Source: Asticcacaulis sp. AC466
GTDB lineage: Bacteria; Pseudomonadota; Alphaproteobacteria; Caulobacterales; Caulobacteraceae
Length of the DNA stretch: 64,000 bases
Assembly (NCBI RefSeq): GCF_000495815.1
Contig: NZ_AWGE01000006.1
Coordinates: 1 to 64,000 of the forward strand
Direction: 5' to 3'
The position numbers and the translations under genes are program-made. The notes under the pieces were generated by a model. The model was not told the origin of the DNA and ran no database searches. It saw only the letters and a list, made by a program, of their open reading frames with translations. This document shows, piece by piece, positions 46,946 to 55,245 of this stretch. How positions within the stretch are numbered: position 1 is the stretch's first letter; each line of letters starts with the position of its first letter.

Positions 46946-47311
46946 TCACACAGTTTGCGCCGGACCTTCGGACAGGTAGCGGTCAAGTTTATTGTGCCGG
47001 TCGACCAGCACGACGCTGGGGATAATCGGCGCGTCGGTCAGCTCGAAACCCATGATGATGATCTGTTCCGACTCACTGATCAGATGGGCGGCTGCACCGT
47101 TCATGGCGATGACGCCGGAATTGCGTTCGCCCTTGATGACGTAGGTTTCGAGGCGATGGCCGGATGTATTCGACACCACAAGGACGCGTTCGCCTTCCCA
47201 GAGGCCGACGGCCTCCATCAAGGATTCGTCTATGGTGATCGATCCAATATAGGCCAGATTGGCTTCGGTGACATAAGCGTTATGGATCTTCGAACGCAGA
47301 ACGTGACGCAT
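46946..47311 (-). CDS. panD: Aspartate 1-decarboxylase
   Basis: A 121-residue proenzyme that converts aspartate to beta-alanine for pantothenate and coenzyme A. The self-cleavage site is the Gly-Ser in AYIGSITIDE (about residues 23-24), which generates the pyruvoyl group from serine. VVSNTSGHRLETYVIKGERNSG and NGAAAHLI are the usual substrate-site blocks, and the length is typical. It lies alone, upstream of and co-directional with nrdA; the 260-base gap with NrdR boxes suggests separate promoters. Confidence 0.96.
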   Translation of the reverse strand: MRHVLRSKIHNAYVTEANLAYIGSITIDESLMEAVGLWEGERVLVVSNTSGHRLETYVIKGERNSGVIAMNGAAAHLISESEQIIIMGFELTDAPIIPSVVLVDRHNKLDRYLSEGPAQTV

Positions 47312-47443
47312 GGGACTACTCGCTAAGGACAGTTTCGGCTCCCTTACGCGCCCACGTCCCCTTCGTCCACCACGAAGATTTCGCTGCCAGGGTTGATGAC
47401 GTAAAGTGTCTTTCGAGCGTCACGGGGGCTCCGCAGTGAAGCC

Positions 47444-48118
47444 TTACTCGCCCCACAGGTCGGTGACGTCGCCCTTGCGGTTGAGCATGTGGATGGCGCG
47501 CTTGATGACGGTCAGCACGTTTTCGACCCGGGCGTCCGATTCATAGGTCAGAGCCGCGCGATGCATGCCGTCAAGGGCGAACCGTGCCAGATCGCGGCTG
47601 GCCTGGAAGCGGGCGTCGGCCCCGGCCATGATAAAGCCGGGTGTAGCACGACCCATGGCGGCTTTGTCGAAGGCCTCCTGAGCGGGACGGATTGCCTTGG
47701 CAACTTCGCTGTCCTGTCGGCCGGCCCGCTCCAGCGCCAGAAATGCGGCAAACGGTACGGAACTCAGCAGGCGCCAATAGGCATCGATCGCGCCATCAAG
47801 GGCGTCCTGGCCGGGCTTCAGCTTCTTGGCTTCCGCCTCAAAGGCGACTTCGCGGGCGGCATGGATATGCCAGGCGGCGGCCTCAACCAGGTCTTCGCGG
47901 GTCGGAAAGTGGTACAGCATGGCGCCGCGTGTCAGGCCGCAGGCCTCGGCGATCGCAGCATTGCCGGAGCGGTCATAGCCCAACTCGGCGAACAGGCGCA
48001 TGGCTGTTTCCAGAATTTGCACGCGGGTACGGCGCGATTTGGGCGTGTCTTTCGCCCCGCCGTCACGGGATGGCGTTTCTTTATCCCGCAGGTGCGCAAG
48101 TTTTGGTGGCTCGCTCAT
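47444..48118 (-). CDS. TetR-family transcriptional regulator
   Basis: A 224-residue repressor. After a basic N-terminus (about 1-30) comes the TetR helix-turn-helix RVQILETAMRLFAELGYDRS, then AIAEACGLTRGAMLYHFPTREDL. The C-terminal 150 residues form an all-helical ligand domain. The ATG at 48118 is favoured over an upstream TTG at 48166 because an operator-like inverted repeat lies at 48152-48167 and would otherwise be inside the gene. Ligand and targets are unknown; the divergent glycosyltransferase gene is a possible target. Confidence 0.9.
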   Translation of the reverse strand: MSEPPKLAHLRDKETPSRDGGAKDTPKSRRTRVQILETAMRLFAELGYDRSGNAAIAEACGLTRGAMLYHFPTREDLVEAAAWHIHAAREVAFEAEAKKLKPGQDALDGAIDAYWRLLSSVPFAAFLALERAGRQDSEVAKAIRPAQEAFDKAAMGRATPGFIMAGADARFQASRDLARFALDGMHRAALTYESDARVENVLTVIKRAIHMLNRKGDVTDLWGE

Positions 48119-48151
48119 GGGTCTTTCTGGGGTCTTTCTGGAATCCCGTAT

Positions 48152-48167
48152 ATTGTCGTTTGACAAT
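48152..48167. promoter_or_regulatory. ATTGTC-N4-GACAAT inverted repeat, candidate TetR operator
   Basis: A perfect 6-4-6 palindrome 34 bases upstream of the chosen TetR start. TetR regulators commonly repress their own promoters at such sites. Confidence 0.6.
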
Positions 48168-48388
48168 GGAGGTATCGGAATCCGTCCTCACATTTAAAAA
48201 TAAGGGATTTTGGACTTTAAGCAAGCTGCAAACCGCGCGCCGGCCTGTGATTTTGTCTCCCTCTGTGTAATTTGTGCATAGCACAAGAAAATTCAGGTCG
48301 GCAAACAGCGATGACGGCTGTTGCTTGCCAATTCCGGACAAACCGGGCAATAGGGAGCTGAGACATCCGCCCCTGAGGACAGACGAAT

Positions 48389-49465
48389 TTGCGTATCTTG
48401 CTGGCAACCGACGCGTGGGAACCTCAGGTGAACGGCGTGGTGACGACGCTCCGCCGCACTATCGAGGAGTGCGAAAAACTCGGTCACGAGTTCCATATCA
48501 TTGACTACAACCAGTTTAAGACCGTGTCCTGGCCGGACTATCCGGAGGTCAAGCTCGCGCTCGGCTGTTACGAGGAGGTGCGTGGCATCATTCTCGACTA
48601 TGAACCGGATGCTATCCATATCGCGACCGAAGGCTTTGTCGGCATGGCGGCCAGGCGTGTCTGCCAGGAATTCAAGCTGCCTTTCACGACCAGCTACCAC
48701 ACCAAGTTCCCTGAATATGTATCGGCGCGGCTGCCGATCCCATTGTCCTGGGGCTACGCCTTCATGCGCTGGTTCCACAAGCCGTCCGGCCGGGTGATGG
48801 TGGCGACGCCGACCCTGCAGAAGGATCTGGAGGCGCGCGGTTTCAAGAATATTTCGCCGTGGACGCGCGGTGTCGATACGGTGACCTTCAGGCCGGGCCT
48901 GGAGCCGATCTTTGGCGACCTGCCGCGTCCGATCATGACCTATGTCGGCCGGGTGGCAGTCGAAAAGAACATCGAAGCCTTCCTGTCGTTAGACCTGCCC
49001 GGCACGAAGGTGGTGGTGGGCAAGGGGCCACAATTGGAGGAGCTGAAGCTGAAATACCCGGATGTGGTTTTCACCGGGCCGCGCTTTGGTGAGGAATTGG
49101 CGCGTTCCTATGCGGATTCTGACGTCTTCGTCTTCCCGTCTCTGACGGATACCTTCGGCCTGGTGATTACCGAAGCCATGGCGGCGGGGACGCCGGTGGC
49201 GGCCTTCCCGGCGCACGGACCCATAGACATCATTCCGGGTTCCGGCGCGGGGGCGATCAATGACGATCTCTCCATTGCCATCCGGGAGGCCCTGAAGATC
49301 GACCGCGGCGATGTCCGCGCCTACGCCGAAAAGTTTTCCTGGCCGGAATGCGCCGCCGAGTTCATCCGCAACCTGGAGCCCTATCCTGAGCCGGCCAAAA
49401 CAAAATTGTGGACGCGGCTGCGTCAGTTGCCGCGCAAGATCCGGCGCAAGCCAGAAGCGGCCTGA
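48389..49465 (+). CDS. Glycosyltransferase family 4 (GT-B), alpha-mannosyltransferase-like
   Basis: A 358-residue cytosolic or membrane-associated retaining transferase with two Rossmann domains. The N-terminus RILLATDAWEPQVNGVVTTL is the usual GT4 acceptor-side glycine loop. The C-terminal half has YVGRVAVEKNIEAFL and the ExF..E donor-site block FVFPSLTDTFGLVITEAMAAGTPV. The closest recognisable relatives are GDP-mannose-dependent alpha-mannosyltransferases of the MgtA/PimB type, acting on glycolipid or diacylglycerol acceptors. The start codon is TTG without a strong ribosome binding site. The gene is divergent from the TetR regulator. Confidence 0.9.
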   Translation: MRILLATDAWEPQVNGVVTTLRRTIEECEKLGHEFHIIDYNQFKTVSWPDYPEVKLALGCYEEVRGIILDYEPDAIHIATEGFVGMAARRVCQEFKLPFTTSYHTKFPEYVSARLPIPLSWGYAFMRWFHKPSGRVMVATPTLQKDLEARGFKNISPWTRGVDTVTFRPGLEPIFGDLPRPIMTYVGRVAVEKNIEAFLSLDLPGTKVVVGKGPQLEELKLKYPDVVFTGPRFGEELARSYADSDVFVFPSLTDTFGLVITEAMAAGTPVAAFPAHGPIDIIPGSGAGAINDDLSIAIREALKIDRGDVRAYAEKFSWPECAAEFIRNLEPYPEPAKTKLWTRLRQLPRKIRRKPEAA

Positions 49466-49485
49466 TCAGACCCCTCGTTCGCCTG

Positions 49486-50523
49486 TCAACCGGGGTTGGA
49501 TTGACGGTCGGCGGGCAGTTGCGGCGCAGTGTGCGCATCGAGCATACGTTGCTCGGCCCTGGCCTTTCTGAGCGCCAGGCGCGCTTTTTCGATCGTGTCC
49601 GTATTGCCGCCGCGCTCGGCCTCGGCCATGCCCACCGACGCCTGCATCAGCTTGATCGGAATGAAATGGGTATTGTCTTCTGGGGTGAAGCTCTTGATCC
49701 GCAGCGCGCCCAGAATACCACGCTGGCGGTCGCCATCGACACCGGCGGCGCGGCCGTAGCTCAGGAAGAAGGATCGAAGCTTCTCCTTGGTGACGGGGTC
49801 AAGATCCTGACTATAGATCAAGGCGTCGTCCGGAAGGGGATTGGAAGCCCAGATGACCTTAAGCTTTCGAAACGCCGCGTCGTCGGTTTGCTGGAGGGCG
49901 AACAGGGCAGTGGTGTCGGTCGCGGCGGCATCCAGCTTTCCGCTCAGCACGGCGGAAATATTGCCTTCAGGCGTCCCTGTGGTCATAGTCTTGAAGCATT
50001 GCGCCATTGCCAGATTTTGCGGCTGGAACAGATAGTATTGCGGCGCGAGGCCGGACGCGGGCGCGTCACGTTCACCCAGGGCAAATGTCAGCTTGCGGTC
50101 GCATTTCAGGAGATCTTCCGGCGTCACCTTTGACGTCGCCGGTACGACGATCAGTCCCTGCAACGCGGTGACGGCGTCTGCCCTCGCAAAGACCTCACCG
50201 TGGCCGCGTGTGATGGCCTCGATGCCTTTCAGGTCTGCGAACCACCCAATGTGAGCCTTGTGGGTGCGCAAGGCTTCGACCTGGGAGGCGTAATCTTCAG
50301 CGAAAACGGGTTTGACCTTTAAACCGGTCTGATCCGCCAGGTCATTGAGCAGCGGCATCCACGACGCCTCTGCCAGCGCCGCACTATCAGGCGACAATAT
50401 GGAAAAGGTGATGTCTTTACGGGTACCGAGATCGGCCGTGCGCTCACAGGCGGCAAGCGCCCCCGCGCCAGTCGCCAGCAAACCGTATAAAAATGCCTTG
50501 CGAGATAAAGCCATCGGCAGCAT
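49486..50523 (-). CDS. PhnD-family phosphate/phosphonate-binding lipoprotein
   Basis: A 345-residue substrate-binding protein. The signal ends in ALAAC, a lipobox, so it should be a periplasm-facing lipoprotein. The fold is the PhnD type (ITFSILSPDSAALAEASWMPLL; GWFADLKGIEAITRGHGEVF; then a C-terminal helix-rich tail). No permease or ATPase gene is adjacent, so it either shares a transporter encoded elsewhere or acts in sensing. It is convergent with the glycosyltransferase gene, 20 bases apart. Phosphonate specificity is not shown by sequence. Confidence 0.85.
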   Translation of the reverse strand: MLPMALSRKAFLYGLLATGAGALAACERTADLGTRKDITFSILSPDSAALAEASWMPLLNDLADQTGLKVKPVFAEDYASQVEALRTHKAHIGWFADLKGIEAITRGHGEVFARADAVTALQGLIVVPATSKVTPEDLLKCDRKLTFALGERDAPASGLAPQYYLFQPQNLAMAQCFKTMTTGTPEGNISAVLSGKLDAAATDTTALFALQQTDDAAFRKLKVIWASNPLPDDALIYSQDLDPVTKEKLRSFFLSYGRAAGVDGDRQRGILGALRIKSFTPEDNTHFIPIKLMQASVGMAEAERGGNTDTIEKARLALRKARAEQRMLDAHTAPQLPADRQSNPG

Positions 50524-50721
50524 GCCGCAGAGTTCCCATTGCTGTCTTTAGTTCCGCGCCCACAAGAAACATATGGGAAGTTTGCCGCCAGTGGCAACTG
50601 TTTTAACGGCCTGCCCTTGGCGGTCGCCGGGCGAAATTTTTTTACCGGCTATTCTTTACATAATTTCCTATTCCTCTATATAGGGCATTCTTCCGGCGGA
50701 CCCCGAGTTCATACAGGTCCT

Positions 50722-50767
50722 GCCTCATTTTCCGCAAAAAGGTGATGTACCTTTCGCGGAATGAGGC
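50722..50767 (+). promoter_or_regulatory. Long hairpin in the leader of ornithine decarboxylase, possible speF-type element
   Basis: About 19 base pairs can form between 50722-50743 (GCCTCATT..CCGC..AAAGGT) and 50749-50767 (ACCTTT..GCGG..AATGAGGC) around a five-base GATGT loop, 52 bases before the start codon. A cis-regulatory motif called speF has been described upstream of ornithine decarboxylase in alphaproteobacteria; location fits, identity is unverified. Confidence 0.5.
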
Positions 50768-50818
50768 TCAGGCATCGCTGCTAACGCCGGTCTGGGTTAA
50801 CTTAATTTAGGGTGCACT

Positions 50819-52093
50819 GTGGTGGAAAACTACCAGTCAGCCCTGGACCTGGTCCGCAAGCAGCCTCCGGAACGTCCCGTCGCACTCGTGCGACGCGCGC
50901 CCGTAACAGTTGCCGCGCAATGGTTTCAGGCTAATTTCAAAGGCGATGTCTTTTATGCCGTGAAGGCCAATCCGTCTCCGTGGGTGCTTGAAACCCTGTG
51001 GGCGGCCGGTGTCCGGTCTTTCGATGTGGCCTCGATCCAGGAAGTCGAGTTGGTGCGTACCACGCTGCCGGCGGCGCGCCTGGCCTTCATGCATCCGGTC
51101 AAGAGCCGGGTATCGATCGCCCGTGCCTATTTCGATTTTGGTGTTCGGACCTTCTCGCTGGATACGCACGAAGAACTGGTCAAAATCCTGGATGCGACCA
51201 ATCACGCCAAGGATCTGAACCTGATTGTGCGCCTGGCGACGTCGGGCGAGGGCTCGAACCTGCCCCTGACCAACAAGTTCGGCGCCCAGACTCACGAAGC
51301 GCCCAGCCTCTTGCTGGCCGCGCGTCAGGCGACCCAGGACATGATGGGTATCTCTTTCCATGTTGGGTCGCAATGCATGCGTCCGACCGCCTATGCGGCG
51401 GCCATGGCATCCGCCTCGCGGTCATTGGTCCGCGCCGGCGTCTTCGCCGATGTCGTCGATGTCGGTGGCGGCTTCCCGTCGGTATATCCCGGCATGATCC
51501 CGCCGGCTCTGTCGGAATATATGGACACCATCAACCGTGCCTTCAACGAAATGAAGGTGCATGATGAAACGCAGCTTTGGGCCGAGCCTGGCCGTGCGCT
51601 GGTGGCGGAATCGACCTCGGTCCTGACCAAGGTCGAGTTGCGCAAGGGCGATGCCCTGTATCTCAATGACGGTTCCTACGGCAATCTGTTCGATGCCACC
51701 CACGCCAAATGGCCTTTCCCGGTGCGCCTGCATCGTCAGGATGAGGCTGAGAGCGAGACCCTGAAGCCGTTCCGTTTCTACGGACCGACCTGCGATTCCA
51801 TCGATTCCATGCCCGGCCCCTTCTGGCTGCCGGCAGATGTCGATGAAGGTGATTATGTCGAAATCGGCATGCTGGGCGCCTATGGCGTCACCATGGGTAC
51901 GCGTTTCAATGGCTATGGTGAGACGGAGACGGTTTTCCTAGACGACGCGCCTATGGCGTCCCTGTTCGGCTTGGGGCCGCGTAGCCTGAGCAACCCGCGT
52001 TCGCTGTTCGATGTCGACGACAACAAGGTCGTCCGCCTCAATCGTCCTAAGGGCGGCAAGCGTGGTAAGAAGCGGGTCAAGGCCAAGGCATAG
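50819..52093 (+). CDS. Ornithine/diaminopimelate-type decarboxylase (type III PLP fold)
   Basis: A 424-residue PLP enzyme that most likely decarboxylates ornithine to putrescine. The PLP lysine is K49 (FYAVKANPSPWVL), the glycine loop is DVGGGFPSVYPG (about 214-225), and EPGRALVAES and the catalytic Cys-Asp pair C325-D326 (YGPTCDSID) are intact. Active dimers share sites. Caulobacterales lysine- and ornithine-decarboxylases look alike here, so lysine remains possible. The last 15 residues are Lys/Arg-rich. The start is GTG after a long hairpin leader, suggesting polyamine-responsive control. Confidence 0.88.
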   Translation: MVENYQSALDLVRKQPPERPVALVRRAPVTVAAQWFQANFKGDVFYAVKANPSPWVLETLWAAGVRSFDVASIQEVELVRTTLPAARLAFMHPVKSRVSIARAYFDFGVRTFSLDTHEELVKILDATNHAKDLNLIVRLATSGEGSNLPLTNKFGAQTHEAPSLLLAARQATQDMMGISFHVGSQCMRPTAYAAAMASASRSLVRAGVFADVVDVGGGFPSVYPGMIPPALSEYMDTINRAFNEMKVHDETQLWAEPGRALVAESTSVLTKVELRKGDALYLNDGSYGNLFDATHAKWPFPVRLHRQDEAESETLKPFRFYGPTCDSIDSMPGPFWLPADVDEGDYVEIGMLGAYGVTMGTRFNGYGETETVFLDDAPMASLFGLGPRSLSNPRSLFDVDDNKVVRLNRPKGGKRGKKRVKAKA

Positions 52094-52100
52094 GATTTTT

Positions 52101-52132
52101 CAAGGCCGGTACGCGTACCGGCCTTGATTTTT
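52101..52132 (+). terminator. Intrinsic terminator after ornithine decarboxylase
   Basis: A perfect 26-bp palindrome centred on GTACGCGTAC, with arms CAAGGCCGGTACG, is followed by ATTTTT eight bases after the stop. Confidence 0.93.
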
Positions 52133-52214
52133 ACATCGCTATGTTACGCTTTAAGGCGGTATGCGCCCAGACATTAGGCCCCATTGAATGGACGCCCACG
52201 CAGTTTCCGAAAAA

Positions 52215-53237
52215 CTAAAGCGCCGACGGGCCCTTGCGGCGGGTCTCCGACGGCGATTCCCCGAACAGCTCTGTGTAATACTGAGCAAATCTCCCGGCGT
52301 GGGGAAAGCCATGCGCCGCCGCGACGTCGGCGATGGAGCGGCCGTCGCGGCCTTCCATCAGTGCCTGACGCGTCATCTTCAGGCGCATGGTCCGCAAATA
52401 GGCGTGCGGCGTGACGTCAAGGTGAGCGCGGAAACTGGTTTCCAGTGTCCGGACGCTGATATTCGCCGCCTTTGCCACATCGGCCATGCTCGGGTTGTTA
52501 CGCGCTTCGCGTTGCATGTAATCGCGCGCCAGCCGCAGATAATTCGGCATGGGGCCGGCCTTGGTCGTCTGCATGCGGTCCGAATAGCGGTGCGGGATGC
52601 TTTCCAGCAGCAGGTGACTGAAGGTCTCGACCAGGCGATGTTGCAGGCTGGGCGACAAGTCACGGCTCTGGAAGGTGAAGGCATCGGAACATAGGGTGGA
52701 AATCAAACGCGACAGGACACGCGCCTTGGGCGTGCCCAGATCGATGACCGGGCCGAGGCGCAGATCGCGTTCGACAGGTAGTTGCAGAATATCAAACAGG
52801 AAGCGCTGCACCCAGTTGAACGACACCTTGATGATATAGGCTTCGCAGGTTTGGCCGTCGGCGACGTGCGACACATGTGTCTCGCCCATCGGCTGGTAGA
52901 TCATTGCCTGACCGGCGGTGACCTTCTGCACCGCATTTCCGCGACGCAGATTGAGATATCCCTTAACCGGCATGATAATAATGACATCGTGACTGGCGGT
53001 GGTTTGAATCTGCACGAAGCCTGAGGTCGAAATCAGGCGCGCCATATGGATTTGCGGGTCGTTGCGGTCTTCCTGGGATTTCAGAACGCCAAGGTTCATC
53101 TGCCATTGGAAGTCCGGGCCGTCACTTTCCTGAGCGCAGTTCCAGTGAAAGAATGTGCAGATGGCATCCTGGAATTTTTCAAAGCTGTCGCCGACGCATT
53201 GCCATGTTTCAACGGAATCCAACGGATTTCCTTCCAT
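52215..53237 (-). CDS. AraC-family transcriptional regulator
   Basis: A regulator of about 340 residues from the ATG at 53237, which has GGGGAAG six bases earlier; in-frame starts at 53309 (ATG) and 53345 (TTG) lack this. The N-terminal part is an AraC-binding-like cupin domain (VKGYLNLRRGNAVQKVTAGQ, about 100-150). The C-terminal 100 residues hold two helix-turn-helices (NPSMADVAKAANISVRTLE, SIADVAAAHGFPHAGRFAQYY). It is convergent with the decarboxylase and divergent from the deoxyhypusine-synthase-like gene, so it may control polyamine genes. Confidence 0.9.
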   Translation of the reverse strand: MEGNPLDSVETWQCVGDSFEKFQDAICTFFHWNCAQESDGPDFQWQMNLGVLKSQEDRNDPQIHMARLISTSGFVQIQTTASHDVIIIMPVKGYLNLRRGNAVQKVTAGQAMIYQPMGETHVSHVADGQTCEAYIIKVSFNWVQRFLFDILQLPVERDLRLGPVIDLGTPKARVLSRLISTLCSDAFTFQSRDLSPSLQHRLVETFSHLLLESIPHRYSDRMQTTKAGPMPNYLRLARDYMQREARNNPSMADVAKAANISVRTLETSFRAHLDVTPHAYLRTMRLKMTRQALMEGRDGRSIADVAAAHGFPHAGRFAQYYTELFGESPSETRRKGPSAL

Positions 53238-53765
53238 GACATTCTTCCCCGTAAACCGTTTTTGAGTGATCGACTGCTCGGAATCGGGTAGTAAAGGAAA
53301 AGCTTTCATGTGCAAAGGTAACACTTGTCCAGTAATGAAAGGCAAAAGCCGCTAAGCGAAAAAAACAACGTGGACCTAAAAATAATCCACAAAGTGAAAA
53401 ATACAAAACTTAGAACGATTTAGAATTGTAGGTACTTTAAAAAAATATCCATAAAGAGCGAAATTTAATCCAAATGGCGCAATAGACTGTATCTCGATAT
53501 TGGCGGTTCGATTTCAGCTCATGCCGCTGTTATCATAAATGTTTTGCGAAAATGCGGTAGATTTGGGCCGAATGCCGCGACCCAATCAAATCTTTACAAA
53601 GTCGAACGGTGTTCGATTGAAGTCATTTGCCAAAGTCGGGGCGATAGTCTATACGCGCCGCTCTGATAACCCTCCCCATCGCACCGTCTGGGGGATTGAG
53701 GGCAAATGACGGGCGTCCACCTTTACCCACCCCGCTGCCGGGGCGCTTCTCAAAGGAACGCAAAC
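53238..53765. promoter_or_regulatory. Divergent control region between araC-type and DHS-like genes
   Basis: About 530 bases, AT-rich near the AraC side, then GC-rich with a small CCCC/GGGG hairpin at about 53730-53746 close to the next start. AAAGGAACG serves as ribosome binding site for the gene at 53766. In-frame upstream residues of that gene look non-coding. Confidence 0.5.
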
Positions 53766-54821
53766 ATGACTGCAGATACTGCACCTCTTTCCAACATTAA
53801 GGCCACGCTCCTCGCCGAGACGGTCGAACACGTCGACATCACATCCTATGATGCGCGTCCGATCATCGATTCGATGCGCAAGATGTCCTTCTCGTCGCGC
53901 GACACGGCGCGCGCTGCCGACATCTTCAACATGGCTCTCGCCGACAAGGGTTGCTCGACATGGCTGATTCTGGCCGGTTCGACCTCTGCCGGCGGCTGTA
54001 TGCATGTCTATCGCGACATGGTGAAATTCGGCATGATCGACGCCGTGGTCGCCACGGGCGCGTCGATCGTCGACATGGATTTCTTCGAAGCCCTGGGTTT
54101 CAAGCACTATCAGGCCGCCGGCCAGGTTGACGACAATGTGCTGCGCGACAACTATATCGACCGTATCTACGATACCTATATCGATGAAGAAGAGTTGCAG
54201 AACTGCGATCACACAATTCTCGAAATCTGCAACCAGTTGGAACCGCGCCCCTATTCGTCGCGCGAATTCATTTGGGAAATGGGCAAATGGCTGGCCGCCG
54301 GTAACGCCAAGAAGCCGGGTTCACTGATCCAGACAGCCTACGAAGAGGGCGTGCCGATCTTCTGTCCGGCGTTTGTCGATTCTTCGGCCGGTTTCGGTCT
54401 GGTCAAGCACCAGAAAGAACGCATAGCCGCCAAGCAGCCTTACCTGACCATCGACGCGGTTGCCGATTTCCGTGAGCTGACGGATATCAAGATCGCTGCC
54501 GGCACGACCGGTCTGTTCATGGTCGGCGGTGGTGTTCCGAAGAACTTTGCCCAGGACACGGTTGTCTGCGCGGAAATCCTCGGCGTCGAAGCCGACATGC
54601 ACAAATATGCGGTTCAGATCACCGTGGCTGACGTGCGCGACGGCGCCTGCTCGTCCTCGACGCTGAAGGAAGCGGCGTCGTGGGGCAAGGTTTCGACTAC
54701 CTACGAACAGATGGTTTTTGCCGAAGCCACCACTGTCGTTCCGCTCATTGGATCCGACGCCTACCATCGCGGCGCCTGGCAAGGTCGTGAAAAGCCGCGT
54801 TGGGCCAAGCTGTTCGCGTAA
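53766..54821 (+). CDS. Deoxyhypusine synthase-like enzyme (bacterial polyamine aminobutyl transferase)
   Basis: A 351-residue homologue of eukaryotic/archaeal deoxyhypusine synthase, which is NAD-dependent. The enzyme-imine lysine has a counterpart at K308 in SWGKVSTTY. The NAD-binding segments (FGMIDAVVATGASIVDMD, GGGVPKNFAQDTV) are conserved. Bacteria lack eIF5A, so the substrate cannot be the usual protein; characterised bacterial relatives make homospermidine-type or guanidino-polyamines from putrescine, spermidine or agmatine. Its place near ornithine decarboxylase supports that. The start at 53766 has a clear ribosome binding site and is preferred over a frame extending to 53706. Confidence 0.88.
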   Translation: MTADTAPLSNIKATLLAETVEHVDITSYDARPIIDSMRKMSFSSRDTARAADIFNMALADKGCSTWLILAGSTSAGGCMHVYRDMVKFGMIDAVVATGASIVDMDFFEALGFKHYQAAGQVDDNVLRDNYIDRIYDTYIDEEELQNCDHTILEICNQLEPRPYSSREFIWEMGKWLAAGNAKKPGSLIQTAYEEGVPIFCPAFVDSSAGFGLVKHQKERIAAKQPYLTIDAVADFRELTDIKIAAGTTGLFMVGGGVPKNFAQDTVVCAEILGVEADMHKYAVQITVADVRDGACSSSTLKEAASWGKVSTTYEQMVFAEATTVVPLIGSDAYHRGAWQGREKPRWAKLFA

Positions 54822-55245
54822 CCTCGGCATCTATGGCTTTGCGCAATAATGTGTTCAAAAATACGTGAGACCGAGAAAATATCCCTTATTTTGCGTAGAT
54901 ATTTTGTGCGTCGCACTAGCATTTTTTGCGCAAAGTATTAGATACAGTTCTAACGCAGACCGCTGAATGAGTGCTCTCATCCAGCAGTAAAGCAACAAGT
55001 TCGTCACCGGGATCATCCCCCCCCCTCGAAACCGGTGGCATGCGACGGAGACCATTGCCCCCCAATGGTCTCCGTTTTGCGTTTTGGGTGCCGGCAATGG
55101 TCGCAGACCATAGCACCCCATCAGGGTCTCTCGTCGTTTTGCGTTTTGGGTGTCGGCAATGGTCGCAGACCATGCACCCCATCAGGGTCTCTCATCGTTT
55201 TGCATTTTGCCCTATCCCTTTTGGGCCCGCGCCGAAGACCGCCGA
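54822..55245. other. Intergenic region with imperfect repeat array
   Basis: About 420 bases after the DHS-like gene. The first 220 bases are AT-rich and plain. The rest holds the repeat array at 55047-55215. Two minus-strand frames of 88 codons cross it in different frames and are repeat-like, so I do not call genes. Confidence 0.5.
55047..55215. repeat. Three imperfect copies of a 56-62-bp repeat with a perfect hairpin
   Basis: Copies begin at 55050, 55106 and 55168. Each opens with GACCAT, has a C-rich centre (CACCCCATC in the last two), GGTCTC and ends in GTTTTGC(G/A)TTTTG; the first two continue with GGGTG-CGGCAATGGTCGCA. The first copy contains the perfect 11-5-11 inverted repeat GGAGACCATTG/CAATGGTCTCC at 55047-55073. 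ATGGTC-GCA-GACCAT inverted repeats sit at the junctions. Confidence 0.75.

Noticed and set aside
54855-55182. Two overlapping 88-codon minus-strand frames
   Set aside because: Both run through the intergenic repeat array in different frames, which produces repeated peptide pieces. No start signal was found.
55047-55215. CRISPR array
   Set aside because: Only three imperfect copies, no constant spacer length, the similar part exceeds 40 bases and there are no cas genes.
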